Below, piece after piece: positions 5,712-5,762 of a DNA stretch of 5,762 bases; the first letter of the stretch is position 1; every line of letters begins with the position of its first letter. The translations under genes were made by a program, and so were the position numbers. Origin of the DNA: Cycloclasticus sp. (GTDB lineage: Bacteria > Pseudomonadota > Gammaproteobacteria > Methylococcales > Cycloclasticaceae); NCBI GenBank assembly GCA_019090295.1, contig JAHRWG010000265.1, positions 1 to 5,762 on the forward strand, given 5' to 3'. The notes under the pieces are model-generated. The model was not told the DNA's origin. It made no database searches and saw nothing but the letters and a program-made list of their open reading frames with translations.

Positions 5712-5762
5712 TTAGCCCACCCACTTGCGTGCATTTCTAAACATTCTCATCCAAGCACCATC
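5712..5762 (-). CDS. purL: Phosphoribosylformylglycinamidine synthase PurL, C-terminal fragment
   Basis: Only the last 16 codons and the TAA stop are in the window; the gene continues beyond the right edge. The readable end is DGAWMRMFRNARKWVG, which matches the C-terminus of E. coli PurL (SPWMRIFRNARKQLG), the tail of its glutamine amidotransferase domain. PurL converts FGAR to FGAM in purine biosynthesis using glutamine and ATP. The strong terminator immediately downstream on the same strand supports this being a true gene end. The stretch is short, but the WMR-FRNARK pattern is distinctive. Confidence 0.85.
   Translation of the reverse strand, partial: DGAWMRMFRNARKWVG

Overview
The window looks like a moderately AT-rich chromosomal segment of a gammaproteobacterium, probably free-living and possibly marine. 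This rests on gene content: a GreB beginning with the MSRYRPP-type N-terminus common outside the enterics, a YchJ-family SEC-C protein, an MsrP/MsrQ pair, and a PurL tail of the gammaproteobacterial type. The genus cannot be named from the sequence. There are eight complete genes and one fragment, with no transposase, phage gene, tRNA, rRNA or CRISPR array.

Layout. Positions 1-170 carry no confident gene, only a compact hairpin and a very short ribosome-binding-site-led reading frame. Positions 171-1966 (minus) form a two-gene operon: a DUF5519/luciferase-domain protein followed, with a 4-nt ATGA overlap, by an AAHS-type aromatic-acid/H+ symporter. Positions 1967-2278 are a 312-bp gap with nested inverted repeats and no convincing gene. 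Positions 2279-3852 (minus) are msrP-msrQ, overlapping at TAATG: the periplasmic molybdenum methionine-sulfoxide reductase and its haem membrane partner. A short divergent intergenic region (about 3853-3963) separates them from greB and a YchJ-family gene (plus, 8-nt overlap). After a 180-bp gap comes a Dabb-domain protein and a tiny membrane-anchored SHOCT protein two bases behind it (plus). The right edge holds the last 16 codons of purL on the minus strand, with a strong intrinsic terminator for purL between it and the SHOCT gene.

How they work together. MsrP and MsrQ form one known system for repairing oxidised methionines in envelope proteins. GreB rescues backtracked RNA polymerase. PurL belongs to purine synthesis. 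The transporter/DUF5519 pair and the Dabb/SHOCT pair look like co-translated units of unknown purpose. The window is mostly ordinary housekeeping sequence. The parts most worth a second look are the DUF5519-transporter operon, the structured 312-bp gap and the Dabb-SHOCT pair. None amounts to a demonstrated new system.
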